The notes under the pieces were generated by a model. The model was not told the DNA's origin, did no database searches, and saw only the letters and a list, made by a program, of their open reading frames with translations. A DNA stretch of 64,000 nucleotides from positions 1,522,001 through 1,586,000 of the forward strand of contig JALGQZ010000017.1 in NCBI GenBank assembly GCA_023105745.1, written 5' to 3'. This document shows, piece by piece, positions 12,048 through 24,296 of this stretch; the stretch's first letter is position 1; every line of letters starts with the position of its first letter. The stretch is from Austropuccinia psidii (Eukaryota > Basidiomycota > Pucciniomycetes > Pucciniales > Sphaerophragmiaceae). The translations under genes and the position numbers were made by a program.

Positions 12048-13398
12048 CTATTTACCTCTACCTAAATCATCAAAGGTTTTCTGAAAGTCATTTATCGATT
12101 CATCTTTATACCATGCAAATTTTTCAGCCATCTCTTCTGAAGCAGTACCCACAATAGTTCTATTGTTTGCATACATAATCAACTCCCTGCTATTTCTATC
12201 AACTTTCCTGAATAATCTGGCCAAAGATTCTTGGTTTTCACTCGCTGTGTTTGGATCTTCTCTGGTAATCCACATAGGCCAACGATCTCTTCTTTGAAAG
12301 ACTTGAGTGGCAGGAAACGGCAAAGGAGACAATCCATCTCTTCTTCTACTGGAACTGGCCATAGGTTGGAGTTTTTGGGAGGTGGCTATGGGTGAGTTCC
12401 TGGGTTTCTGGATGGGTTTTGGTCTTACTGCTTGATTCAAGGCAGGCTTGGCATGGGAAAGACTTGGGGAATCAGGAGGAAGGGTAGTAGGAATGGAAGC
12501 AAGAACAGGCTGGAGTGTTCTGGGGGTACTGGGAGTAGCTTGACTTTTCAATCTGTTGGCAAGAGGTTGAGAAGAGGAAGTACTGGATTGGTGGCCAACT
12601 GAATGAGGAACAACTATAGCTTCTTCAACATCTAGCTCATCACTACTTTCAGCATCTGGATCAGTTGGGGAATCAGAAATCCTTCTTATCCTTTTCACTA
12701 CCCCTTCAGTGTTGATCTTGGAGATTGGGACTTCTGAGCTGCAATATATTGGCCTGAAACCAACTGGAATTTACTCTCCAACATGAGTCCACCTTTCCAC
12801 ATCCCTCTGCCTAGGACCAGTCAGTAAATCAAGAATATCAGTACCAAATTCAATCAAAATACTCAAATTACTCACAATTAGAAAACCCCAAAGTTCCATC
12901 AGGAGTAGGTGCATCAGAAACTGGGAACTATTTCCGAAAAGGCCCATCTTTCCTACTCCATAAATACCTCCTGACATTAGAAGTTGGAACCCCAGTATGC
13001 TAACATGGCCCCTTTCCAATGAAACAGTACTGGCACTTTGAAGATTGAGGATTCTAGTGTTGAAAGCAATCCTTGCCCCTGGCCAAACACTCAGTACAAG
13101 CAGGATCAAGGACCTCAACTGCCTTGTAGCTGTCATATTTTTGGGAAGGATTAAAATGCCGAGAAGAAGCCATGGAGGGTGAAGACAATCCACTGAAGAC
13201 GCCAGAACCACAAAGGACAGATGGTGGCGGCACAGAAGGAGAAGATTCAGTGAGTTCAGTCAGTTTGGAACTCATAGCTGAAGAATATGCAAGCAGAAGA
13301 TTCAATATGTCAGAATCAGTCCACTTCCAGCAAAACAAATTCATGACATCAAGGAAATGGGGCCATAATTCAATTATGGCCCCCCTCAAAGCCTCCAA
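12048..13398 (-). pseudogene. Zn2Cys6-type zinc-cluster gene of segment G (degenerate)
   Basis: On the minus strand the N-terminal part (13398-13057) is followed by cysteines with spacing CX2CX6CX10CX2CX6C: CTECLARGKDC, then CQYCFIGKGPC. That is the signature of fungal Zn(II)2Cys6 DNA-binding clusters. One TAG lies inside the ten-residue linker and another directly after the last cysteine. The start codon position holds TTG where ATG is expected (MEALRG-like). After more stops, a 216-residue frame (12698-12048) carries a proline/serine-rich part and a C-terminal helical part ending FQKTFDDLGRGK. Related ORFs are, from memory, very numerous in A. psidii. What it does is not known to me; a regulator or a Gag-like nucleic-acid binder are both possible. 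Confidence 0.7.
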
Positions 13399-13429
13399 GG
13401 TGATGATTCAAGACCCCTTTGGGGCTGAA

Positions 13430-14042
13430 TTCATAACCCAGAACCTCCCCTACAGCTTTGGGGAGGTCAGGATCTGATGGTCCTGGACCCTCTCAAGGGG
13501 TCCAGGCCATGGGCCTATTTATGGTCCCATGGCACCCCTGGAGACCCAGCAAAATTGGGCCCAGGGGGCCTCCAATAGCCCCCATGGCCCAAGGACTGCG
13601 GTGTATGGTCCATGGCCTACAGACCGCAGACCGCGAACCACGGACCATAGGACACCAAAGACAAAGAAATGGCCAAAAAGGGCCCTATACCCAAAGTTAA
13701 GGAAATTTCACCCAAGACCCCAAAAAGGCCCAAAAGGCCATAAAATCAAAAATAATCAAGAAATACTTTAGTAAGGGCCAAGGCCCAAAAGAGTATTGTA
13801 AGGCCAGGGGGAGGTATTTCCAAGGCAAATGGGGACAAGACCCCTTGAAGACTCTTTTAAGGACATTTTCAGTTGGGAAAGAAGTATCCAACATCAGGTT
13901 GGCCCTTGGCAGTTGAGTATACGTTCATATACTCATTTTGCATCAATTTTTGAGCAGAAGAGCTCAGTGGCCATCATTTTGGGATACAAACCAAGGCCAT
14001 GCCCCAAGAAGAAAAAGACATATCTCAAAGTGGAAGACTCAC
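13430..14042 (-). other. GC-rich LTR-like part of segment G
   Basis: The sequence resembles the GC-rich half of the D LTR: runs of gggcc and ccatgg, and alternating gtccatggcctacagaccg-type words. It lies upstream (minus sense) of the zinc-cluster gene, as a 5' LTR or promoter region would. It is cut at 14042 by element A, and the rest probably continues at 32799-32945. G's outer borders in element C could not be fixed; about 11,985 on the left is an estimate. Confidence 0.45.
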
Positions 14043-15484
14043 TGTCAGGACAAAACTATGACAAAGATGTAAAATAGACTAATTACAGCTTTGACTATGT
14101 TTGTGACACCGTAAAAATGATTTTAAAAAGATTTATAAAGGTTTAAGATGGTTTTTAATGGAATTAAAGGGCTTTACTATACTGGGTATAGTGGTGGTGA
14201 GGGCTATTGAAAGCCCTGGGTGCTGCTTTATCTGTTGGGTTACAATAATAAAAGACTACAATAATTAAAGATTATAATTATACCTGATTATTTAACCAAG
14301 AGTAAAACTGTTTTTGACAGTCTACTACGTAGGTTATTAAAGAGCAGGATGAGGAGTCAAATTCTGGCTGTGAAAAGCCTCCTTTTTATCCTGAAATGGG
14401 GTTGAAAGGGTGCTAGACCTTTCCACGTAGAGGAAGTGAAGATTTTTCACTTTCTAGGACTGGCTTGTGGTTTGAAAACAGCCTGTATAGCCTGTATTGG
14501 TCCCAGATGTGGTTTTGAAACCAAATCTGGGCAGTTTTCACCAATACAGGATGGGAATTTTCATCTGGGGACCTCAAAGCTTGATTCTGACGTGTATGAC
14601 GTGTAGAATGCTGTACAGAAACTGTATGGGACAGCAGTATTGACTGACGTATGAGGTATTAAAGTATTAACATGCTTCTTTGTCTGTTTGACACCTCATA
14701 ATCAGAATACAACTTTATGCTGTCATAATACAGCTGTATAGACCATATTGTGGGATTATAACCTTCAAATGGCCATACCTCTGTCAGTTTTTGAGATATC
14801 ATGCTCAGAGTTGGTTCATTGGATAGCCCGTTATGGGCTCTACACAATGATACCCAATTTGGTATGGTTATCATTAAATATGACGAAGTTATCCCATGTA
14901 CAAGGTTTTTTGTACATAGGCGTGGTTTGGGCAAAAAGCTGTATTGAGCTTGTTTGCCTCATAACTTCTGTTATAGTTGTGATATGAAGAAGTAAATGGC
15001 ACCATAAGATAGCCCTGATTGTGCTCTTTCCAAAAAGACCCCACTTCAGGTATCTCATACTAAAACCGTAGAAGTTACATGATAGTTGAATGTTTTGTTC
15101 ACCCTTATTTGGCCTGAATTTGACCATACCTCAAGTAATACTGGTGCTAGCTCAGTTTGGCTGGTACCATTGGATATCCCTGGCTTAGAGCTTCATTTTG
15201 AATACCCATTTGATGGGGTTAAGCCTCTTCTTCTAGATTTTAGATGAGAGGTGAAAATTAAGGTTTATGCTCAGCAATAACTTTGAGCAGGAATAACTTT
15301 GTTATTCTTTGTCCTATGGTGATGGGACTTATATTTTCAGAAAGATGTGAGTTTCCTCTTTCTTTTCATACCTTTTGAGCTGATTTGTCTCAGCTCCATG
15401 TTTTGGTGGTATCTTGGCTATACCATAGGGTTATGGTATTTTGGCTGTCATGCTTGTGCTCTGGTTTTGAGTCACAGGCTGACA
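14043..15484 (-). repeat. 3' LTR of element A
   Basis: 1,442 bp; in element sense it runs from TGTCAGCCTGTGAC to GTCCTGACA, with a TGTCAG/CTGACA inverted repeat. The polypurine tract (element sense cagagggagggta) adjoins it at 15485-15498. The 280 bp next to the tract are repeated at 32507-32793 in the 5' LTR. No gene lies within. Confidence 0.75.
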
Positions 15485-15508
15485 TACCCTCCCTCTGAAA
15501 AAGGCTCA

Positions 15509-17215
15509 TCATTTATGAGACTGTTCAGTCCTCCTAGAGGCCCTGAATCTCCTTAGATGAAGGTTCCCATCTGGTATGGCATCTTCTGCCAACCATTTGT
15601 CTTTATCAGCTGTTTGGTGTTTGAATCTGACTAAGTATTGTCTTTTATCCTTTCCATTAAGTCTGATCTTCCTGGCCCTGATGATTTCACTCACAGGTCC
15701 TGGGGAATCCTCCACTTCCACTATATCAGGTGGTGTGGGGTTCTTCTTCCTGGAGGGGAATTTATCCTCTTCTGTTTGGAAGTATGGTTTGACCAAACTT
15801 ACTGGGAAGACTAGGTGCTTCCTGGAAAATTCCTCTGTAAGTCTGACTTCCACTGCATTCTTACCTATCAACATAATGATAGTGAAAGGTCCTACAAATG
15901 AGTCCCTCATCTCTTTAGGTCCTTTGAGATTGTTGAAGTTCAGTGTGGACACCAACACCTGGTCCCCCTCCTTGAAGTCAGGTTCCATATGTGATTTGTG
16001 CCACCTCTGCTTATTGTACTCTTTTGCCTCAGCTATGCATTTGGCAGCTGTGTCACAGGCCCTCTTCCACATATCATGGAAGTCTTTGGCTGTGGGGTGG
16101 ATAGTCAGAAGATTTTTCTTCAAGTGATCCACAGGCAACAGGGGATTCCACCCTTTCTCTACCAGTGCAGGTGTTTTTCCTGTGGTGGAGTGCTGGCTTG
16201 TATTATAAGCCAGTTGGACTGCTGGTAAGAGGGTAACCCAATCATGAGTGTATCCTTCACGGTCCTTGTTTTCCATGCCATAGGCACAGAATCTCCTGAG
16301 GATGTCCTCCATTGTTTGGATCATCCTCTCAGCTAGGCCATCTGTTTGTGGATGTTAAGCTGTGGAAAAAGCAAGCTTGATACCAAGCATGTCGTATAAG
16401 TTGGTACAAAATTCAGATGTGAATTTTGGGTCCCTATCACTAATGATGATCTTAGGGACTCCACAGGTAGATATGATGTTATTCCAAAATAACAGGGAAG
16501 TATCCATTGCTGTGTCCTCTTTATGGCATGGTAGAAACCTCATGCTCTTGCTGAACCTATCAACTATGATCAAACAGGCATTGTAGTTTTCTTTGCCTCC
16601 TGGGACAAGTCCTGTAACCCAGTCCATGTTGATGATGGTTTCCCATGGGTGCTTGGGTTCTTCTATATGTTGAAGTAACCCATACTTCTTCCCATGTTTC
16701 CTATTTGCCTTTTGGCATCTTTCACAAGTGTTGATATATTCACTCAACTCTTGTTCCCACTTGGGCCACCAAGCTGTGCTTGCTACCCTTTCTTTGGTCC
16801 TGTCCTCACTCATGTGTCCCATATAGGGGCAGTCGTGGAATTCTTGCAGGATCAATGAAATGTGGTCTCTGTCTACCACTGTGAGTGCACTTGTGTGCTT
16901 TTCTCTGTGGTAGAGCAGGCCATCTATAAGGAAAAACTTGTTATCCTTATAGGCCCTCAACCAGGGTTCTTCCAGCTGGGCTTCCAGTTCTGGACTCCTG
17001 TACTTTTGTTGAAGGAGTTGGAGTAGTATGCTACACTGTTTGTGTTTGGCATAAGACTTCAGTACTGCACTAAAGTATTCATTGTGTAGTTCTGAGGAAC
17101 TTATTCCCAGTATGGGAGTTTCTGTTCCCTTTGAATCAGTGTTTCCACTGTCAAGGGTACCACTTTCTGGTGCCCATTGGGAGAATCTGAAGTTTTTCCT
17201 CCTATTTATCTCCAT
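15509..17215 (-). pseudogene. pol of element A: integrase with chromodomain-like tail
   Basis: From 17215 down: spacer, then the HHCC zinc region (FHDCPYMGH ... [10 protein letters not shown]), then the catalytic core with D (MDWVTGL), D ([12 protein letters not shown]) and E (TDGLAERMIQTMED). A TAA separates FSTA from HPQTDG at about 16,354, replacing a tyrosine kept in B. The remainder (16324-15509) has the GPFTIIMLIGKNAVEV module and a chromodomain-like end (RQYLVRFKHQTADKDKWLAE, then LHLRRFR). Integrase would join cDNA to the genome. Confidence 0.87.
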
Positions 17216-18474
17216 GGAATGGATGGGGATTTTAGCTGCAACTTCAGGGTCATAAGCTGGATTGCTTTTGACATTGTACAGTGGCCCTCTGCATTGCTAT
17301 GGCTTTGACCTTTCTTGTATATAATGGTAATGTTCCCTCTATACTCCTCAATGGCTATTTGCCATCTCAGAATATGTCTGTTTGTAGGCTTCATGTTTAG
17401 TAAAGACTTCAAGGCTGTGCAGTCTGTGTAGACTTCAAAGACTGCACCCTTCAAATAATAATGGAGCTTTTCTAGAGCCCAGACTAGACATAGACATTCA
17501 GTCTGGGTGGCCCCATACCTGGCTTCTGAATCTTTCAGTTGCCTAGAGATGTAACATATTACTCCCTCCCTTGGTTCACCATCCACAATTTGTCTCTGGT
17601 GAAGGGCTGTTCCTAAGCCTTGGCTTCATGCTGCATCTATATATAACTTGAATGGTAGTTCAAAGTCTGGTAAGATGAGCACAGGTGCATTTGTGAGTTC
17701 ATATTTGATCCTCTCATATGCATCCCTCCTTTCCTTGGTGATTTCAAAAACTACATCTTTTGAGCACAACTTGTATAAACTACTAGTTATATAGGCAAAA
17801 TTCTTGATGTGGTTTCTATATTAGCTAGCAAACCCAAGGAAAGATCGCATCTCTTTGATGCTCTTTGGTACGGGCTGTTGCAGTACTGCTGCTACTTTAT
17901 TCTGGTCAATTGCCAGACTAAGAGCTGAGGCTTTGCGTCCTAGAGCTAGTAGCTCTTGTTGGCCAAAATTACACTTTTTAAGTGAGATTTTCAGATTAAT
18001 GGGTGTACATTTACTTAGCACTCTGTCTATGTATTGTACATGGTCTTCCCATGTCTCTGAGTATATAATGATATCATCAATATATACTACCATCCAGCCT
18101 TCCAATATTTCATCTTAAAATATGGTGTCAATCATCCTTTGGAAGTGGGCTGGTGCATTCTTGATGCCAAATGGCATCCTAGTGTACTCATATATGGCCA
18201 TATGGCATATTATTCTGAGTAACTTCATGGAGTTTGGTTTAACTCCATGTTGGTGGAAACCTTTCATACAATCCATTTTGGTTATGTATTTGGCTTTAGC
18301 CAGTTTATCCAAGGCATGAGGTATCCTGGGTACAGGGTACCTGTCTGCTTTTGTGTAGTTATTCGGAGCTCTGGAATCTCCACACAGTCTGAAATTGGCA
18401 TCATGCCAGGTGATTGGGACAGGGGTGGTGATTTCCACTATTTCATTATGTCCAATCTTCCTGATGACATCCAT
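17206..18474 (-). pseudogene. pol of element A: reverse transcriptase and RNase H
   Basis: Motif A (ITKMDCMKGFHQ), the MPFGIKNAPAHFQRM block and the YIDD box are present. A stop TAA at about 18,115 lies between NTIF-like and DEILEGW-like blocks. A frame ends at 17821 within the connection region. RNase H at 17586-17206 shows the [20 protein letters not shown] block and CTALKSLLNMKPTNRHILRW, and ends in a frameshift overlapping the integrase frame. Confidence 0.87.
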
Positions 18475-18483
18475 ATCCAGGAG

Positions 18484-19058
18484 TTAATTGATATGTTTCT
18501 CAATTTCTTTCCTGGTTTCCAGGCTTGCTGGATAAGGAGGTCTCCTGAGCATGGGTGGATAAGGCCTTTCCACATCCAGATATAGTTCTATATCATGGCC
18601 TTTGATCTTGCCTAATGGCTCTTCACCAATGGCAAATGCTTGTCTATTCTTTCTCAGCATCTTCAGTAAACTCAGTTTCTGTTTATTGGTGAGGGTAGTG
18701 CTAAACTGTCCCTCTCTGAATTCCTTCAGAAGTTCTTCTAGTGGGTCTTGAGAAGATATCTGATATATATTAAGTGAAAATTTCTTTTCCTTGTTAGTAC
18801 CAATGGTGATGTGCCTATTTTTACTGTTGTAAATGTCTATGCCATACATCCTCTGGTAATCTGTTCCCAGTAAAAATCCTTGGATGTGGGCACCATCAAG
18901 CACTACAAACTCTGAGTTGAGTCTGATATTAGCCTTCCTGTGTGGTATAATTATCTCTTTGATAATTGTCCCAATGGGAGTCATCTTCCCTGATGCACTT
19001 TTAAAGTTCTTTGTCTTAGTGGGCAAAAGCTGTTTTTGCCAGTTTGGAAAGTGGGTAT
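18484..19058 (-). pseudogene. pol of element A: protease C-terminal half and linker
   Basis: The frame enters from the B LTR at 19058 with FPNWQKQLLP and continues through a retropepsin-like second lobe (FVVLDGAHIQGFLLGTDY) to the stretch before reverse transcriptase (FAIGEEPLGKIKGHDIELYL). It is the downstream half of the protease whose first half is at 29755-29967. The break carries the GGTAT duplication of element B. Confidence 0.85.
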
Positions 19059-21079
19059 TGTAAGGTTTGACTATGAAACAATAGGTAAAAATTACTAATA
19101 TTTTACTTATTGTACTATGAATGTCCTTATGATCAAAATACATAAGATAGAATAAATATAATAATAAAGAATTATTTTAATTGTGGCCTTAAATGGTTAT
19201 ATTATTAAATAAATAGAATAATATAATTTATATAATAAATTATAATATAACAAAGATAAATATATTAATATAAAATAATTAATATATTTAATGGCTCTTT
19301 ATTATTGTTACAAACAAATAATAAAGGCGTAAAAAATTGGTTTTTATTAATAAAAAACAATTAATAACAATAATATTACCAATATTAAAGTTCTAAATTA
19401 ATATGAATACTATTCATATTAATTAAAGAATTATTAAAATGATAAAGAAAAAATTATTATAATCAGAGAAAATAACCTACTCTTAACACTTAATATAATA
19501 ATTTTGAAATATTTTACGCCAAAAAATATAAATACAACCTTTTCAAATTGTATTTACAATAAAAATAAAGAAAAATTACTAATATTCTTGATTTTTACAT
19601 GGAAATGAGTTTTTAGAGAGATTTTTTAACAAAACAATTAAATAAATGATTTAATCACGTCAAAATAGATGATTATAACAAGGTGGTCTTTGGTCTTTAA
19701 TAATATAATAGTTTTATATATAAATAATAAAGAAGTTACCTTTGGTTTAATTGATTTAATGTTTTGATGTGTCTGAGGGGAAAACAGAGTAAAAGAGCTC
19801 TATTTTTAGTAAATACCTCCCTCCTAGAGTACACCAGGCTTCTAGTAGACGTGTACTGATCATATCCACTGGAATTGATCAGTATTTTAAGGTTTGAGGA
19901 TGATTACATCATGATCAAACCATATTACATCATTATTACACCATTATTTAGAGTTATCACTATAACTCTAGGTTTGATGACATCCGAGGCTTGAAAGAAC
20001 CCCAAATTTGGTGGATTTTATTAGTTTTAATCATAACCTAATAGTATTCACCAATTCTATCACTCATATGATTGTTAAACTTAATTTAAGGTTACAGTAG
20101 GTGATCATAACTGCTCAATTTAAGCTCAAACTTTGATCTTTAATAACTTTAAAGTTTTACACGCTACAAAAATTCAGAGAGTGAATTCTGATAGGCTGAC
20201 ATAACCTTATTATGCTGCCAAGAGCCTTTCATTACATAATCAAAAAGTTAATTTTGATGATTTTTCTTGTAACTCATCTTTTCTGTTGAAATTCAATATT
20301 TTAAACTTCAAACCATGATTTCAAGGGGCTGTACCCTGAATTTAATAATAAACATTACATAATTCTTCACAAATGAACTAGTAGAATCCAACTGTGTACA
20401 TTTTTTTAAGTTTGGACCACTTTCACAACAAAGTGGTCAACAGCTCTGTTGATTTTTATCAATATTTCATCATAGGTTTTAACCTTGATTATAGTTTGTA
20501 AAATAAAGTTTATATCTGTGTTCTTACAGTAATTATGTGGTAACTTTATTTTTTGGTTCATTACTCTATCTTGTATAGTTTAAGAGATATAAGCTATGAT
20601 CCTTGAATATATGCGTTGACCAAAAAAGTGCATATATTCAGGTTAATTCCTTAAGTATTAACTTTGGAAATTAGCTCATTAATTGTTTTATGTGTGGATT
20701 TACATGGGGAATCCAATTGAACAATTTATTTCACATGTTGTTTCATTGTGTCTTGAAATAAATAAGGATTTATGGTTTTTATAAGGTATTATTCCTTATA
20801 ACTCATTAAATATTGACTTTACAGATATTGCATAAAAATGGTATATGTGTATTTTACCATAGGGAATCCAATGGTATAATTTATTTTACATGTTGATTCA
20901 TTGGTTTTTAAGTTAAACCATTTTTTGTACCAATTTATGGTATTTTTGTATTCTTAAAGTAATTATTTTTAATGTATAATTATTATAAGTAATTTTAGTA
21001 TAATTATCTTGAAGGTATAATTATTCTGAGTCTTTCTTGTGACCTTATTGGGTATGTGGTCATATCTCAAAGGCTCACA
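19059..21079 (-). repeat. 3' LTR of element B
   Basis: Plus-strand ends are TGTAAGGTTTGACTATG and AAAGGCTCACA, so in element sense it reads TGTGAGCC...CCTTACA. Very AT-rich with no gene. It contains the conserved twin hairpin at 20416-20451. Confidence 0.92.
20416..20451. other. Twin hairpin in the B-family LTR
   Basis: ACCACTTT-cacaac-AAAGTGGT followed with no gap by CAACA-gctc-TGTTG. Both stems are perfect. The pair is also at 29092-29127 and, with one change in the second stem, at 54709-54744, in LTRs that otherwise show clear divergence in AT-rich parts. Confidence 0.6.
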
Positions 21080-21100
21080 TTCCCCACCACCAAAAAAGAT
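21080..21100 (-). other. Polypurine tract of element B
   Basis: In element sense atcttttttggtggtggggaa directly precedes the 3' LTR, as needed for plus-strand priming. F has the same tract at 55331-55351. Confidence 0.6.
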
Positions 21101-21197
21101 TGTACCACAATCTGATATGTGTAATTAGGGTATCATCCACTGTCCTAACTCTTCAATAGACTTTGTTAGTCTTGAAGCTCAGTAATGCTTGACTTTT

Positions 21198-22683
21198 CTA
21201 TTTTTCAGGCTTTCTTCCATTTCTGAACCTTCTTAGTAATTTATCAGCATTTGTTATATCTTTCTCAAGTAGCCATTCATCTTCTTGAGTTGAATTTCTA
21301 TACCTTACAAGGTATTCCCTTTCTTTTTTGTTTCTTGTCCTTCTTTCTTTAAGGACTTTTACTATTTTCTTTTCTTCTCCTTCTTCCAAGGGGGCAATTT
21401 CAAGTGGGGGTTTATTTCTTAGTGGAAATAACTCCTTTTCACTTGAACTGTAAGGTTTTATCAGACTTACAGGGAAAGCTGGGTATTTGTTCATTAGTTC
21501 ACCTGTGAGTTCCAATTGCACAGCATTGGGTCCATGAAGTGCTTTTATCATAAATGGTCCTGCAAAGGAATCTTTCAATTTCTTTGGGACTTTTATGTTA
21601 TTGAAATTAAGGGTTGATACTAGGACCAAGTCTCCTATTTTGAAATCAGGTGGCTTATGACTTTTATCCCATCTTTCTTTTGCATATTTGAAAGAATCTT
21701 GCATACATCTGTTTGCATGGTGTCTTGCCTTGTCAAGCATTATTTTAAAGCTGCTTGCTGTGGGATGTATATCTACCAAGTTCTTTTTGAGGGTGTCATA
21801 AGGAAGTCTTGGATTCCAACCTTTTTCTAGCATTGCTGGTGTTTTGCCAGTAGAAGAATGGATTGATGTCTTATATGCTAGTTCAAGAACTGGTATTAGT
21901 GTACACCAATCATGGGTAAAACCATCAGAATATTTGAATTCTAGTCCATAAGCACAGAATCTTCTGATCATGTCCTTTAAGGTCTGTATCGTTCTTTCTG
22001 CTAAACCATCAGTTTGGGGATGGTGAGCTGTTGAGAATGATAGCTTTGTCCCAAATAAGGTTTGTAGATTTGTCCATAATACTGAAGTGAACTTTGGGTC
22101 TCTGTCACTTATAATATTCTGGAATAAGCCTGTATAGCTAATAACCTTATTCCATATCATTATGGCTGTGTCCATAGCTGTGTCATCTTTATGACATGGT
22201 AAGAACATGGGAGGTTTACTGTATCTGTCAACTAATACTAGGCATGCATCATAGCTCCTGTCTCCTCCTGGAGGTAAAGCTGTTACCCAATCCATATGAA
22301 CTATTTCCCATGGGGATTTTGGTTCTTGGATTTGGATCATCATTCAAAATTTCTTTCCTGTGGCTCTGTTGGATTTTTGACATCTGTCACAGGTTTGGCA
22401 GTATTCTGTAACATCTTTCTTCCAATTTGGCCACCAAGAGCAGGTTTTCACCCTCTCTAGTGTTCTATCTTCTGAAAGGTGTCCAGCTGAAACACTGTCA
22501 TGAAATTCATGTAAAATAGTGTTTAATCAGGGTTCTATCTGTTAAGGCCATAACACATGTGTGTTTTTTTATATGGTAAAGGATTCCATCAAGGAGGTGG
22601 AATCTTCCTTCATCATATGCCTTTTTCCATGTTTCATCTAGCTTTGATGAAAGTGATGGGTCTTTTCAGTCTTTCATTAGAAG
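21198..22683 (-). pseudogene. pol of element B: integrase with chromodomain-like tail
   Basis: The frame 22343-21198 is open for 381 codons. It has D (HMDWVTALP), D ([12 protein letters not shown]) and E (TDGLAERTIQTLKDM), the GPFMIKALHGPNAVQ module, and a chromodomain-like end (EREYLVRYRNSTQEDEWLLE, then LLRRFR). The upstream zinc-binding part (22683-22344) is broken by stops and frameshifts, including SKIQQSHRK where F has a [13 protein letters not shown] stretch. The core may be intact but lacks its N-terminal domain. Confidence 0.9.
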
Positions 22684-24240
22684 TTAGCTTAAGATATGGC
22701 AGTTTTTGTCTATCTTATAGCTTTCTTTAACTTGGTTAGAGGATTCTGTGCCAATATCTGTAACACATATTCCTTCTATATGGTGTTCTTCTTGTGGCAC
22801 CCATGCTGGATTGTCAGGGGTATTTGCTAGAGCCCATCTGCTAAGACCATCTGCATTTTTATGGATATTACCAGATTTATGAACAATAGTCATATTTCCT
22901 CTGTATTCTTGGATAGCAATTTGCCATCTCAGCATATGTCTATTTGAAGTCTTCATATTTAATAGTGATTTCACAGCATTACAGTCTGTGATTACATCAA
23001 ATACTGTGCCATCCAAATGATAATGCAGTTTTTCTAAAGCCCACACTAAGCATAAACATTCCACTTGGCTGGCTCCATACCTTGCTTCTGTTGGCTTTAT
23101 CTGCCTTGAAATGAAACAAATTGGTCCTTCCACTGGTTTATCATTTATGATTTGTGTTTGGTGAAGTGCAGCACCTAGTCCTTCTCCAAAAGCATCAATG
23201 TATAGTTTGAAGGGTAGTTTCCAATCTGGCATTAGAAGAAATGGGGCATTTGTTAGTGAATTTTTCAATTCTTCATATGCCTTGACCCTTTCCTCAGTCA
23301 TTTCATAAACTGTTTGTTGGTCACATAATTTATATAAGGATTTGGCAATTTTTGCAAAGTCCTTTATATGCTGTCTATAGTAACCAGCAAATCCTAAAAA
23401 TGATTGCATTTATTTTTTGGTTTGAGGCATTGGCTTAAGTAGTACTGCTGCTACTTTATTTTTGTCTATTCCTAGACTAAGTCCAGATACAACATGTCCT
23501 AGTGCTTTTAATTCACTATATGCAAAATGACACTTTTTCAAGGAAGTTTTCATATTCACTTGGACTATTTTTTGTAGTACCCTTTCTAGTCTTGTAAGGT
23601 AATTTTCCAAAGTTTCTGAGCAAACTATAATATCATCAATATAGATAATTAACCATCCTTCCAATAATTCTTCAGGAAATATGGTATTCATCATTCTTTG
23701 ATAATGGAAAGGTGCATTTTTTATGCCAAATGGCATTCTTAAGTAGTCAAAAATTCCACAGTGGACTATTATCCTCAGTAGTTTTTTGGCATTGTCTGTT
23801 AAGACATTTTGATGGAAACCTTTTAGGGCATCCATGGCTGTGATGAACTTAGCTTGTGACAATTGGGTCAATGTCTCATGGATTCTAGGTATTGGATATC
23901 TATCTGGAATGGTATAGGTGTTCAGGGCTCTGAAGTCTCCTACCATTCTTGATTTTCCATTATGCCAAGTTATAATGACGGGTGTAGTGACTTCTACCTG
24001 TTCATTATGTCCTACTTTTCTTAATACTCCAAGGTCCATTAATTCTTTAATGTGTACCTCCAAGGCATCTCTAGCCCTTGGACTAGCTGGGTAAGCTGGT
24101 ATTCTTAGTAAGGGTGGGTAAGGCTTTTCCACATTAAGAATTATGTCTACTTCATGCCCAATTATGGCACCTAGTGGTTCTTTGTTGGTTGCAAAGGCAT
24201 CTTTGTACTTAAATAAGAGGTTAATCAATTTTTCTTTCAT
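22684..24240 (-). pseudogene. pol of element B: reverse transcriptase and RNase H
   Basis: The frame 24240-23410 holds the complete fingers and palm: [12 protein letters not shown] (motif A), MPFGIKNAPFHYQRMM, and YIDDIIV (motif C), all catalytic aspartates kept. It ends at TAA (about 23410) where F has GAA in [12 protein letters not shown], a G-to-T nonsense change. The same frame resumes at 23409 with [13 protein letters not shown] and RNase H ([43 protein letters not shown]). One suppressed codon would restore the stretch, so it is a young loss. Confidence 0.92.
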
Positions 24241-24296
24241 TTTTCTGTTAATTCTTGATTGAATTCTGCCTCTTTAAGTTGTTCAGATATAAAAAG

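Noticed and set aside
14102..15484. Left border of element A at TGTGACACC (14102)
   Set aside because: It has a plausible LTR-like start, but its flank (atgtt) does not match the right flank CTCAC, whereas 14043 gives a perfect duplication.
15576..16127. Long plus-strand frame opposite the element A integrase (and others opposite RT or gag, e.g. 24904-25518, 8548-8850)
   Set aside because: The opposite strand carries recognisable integrase, Gag or reverse transcriptase motifs; the antisense frames have none.
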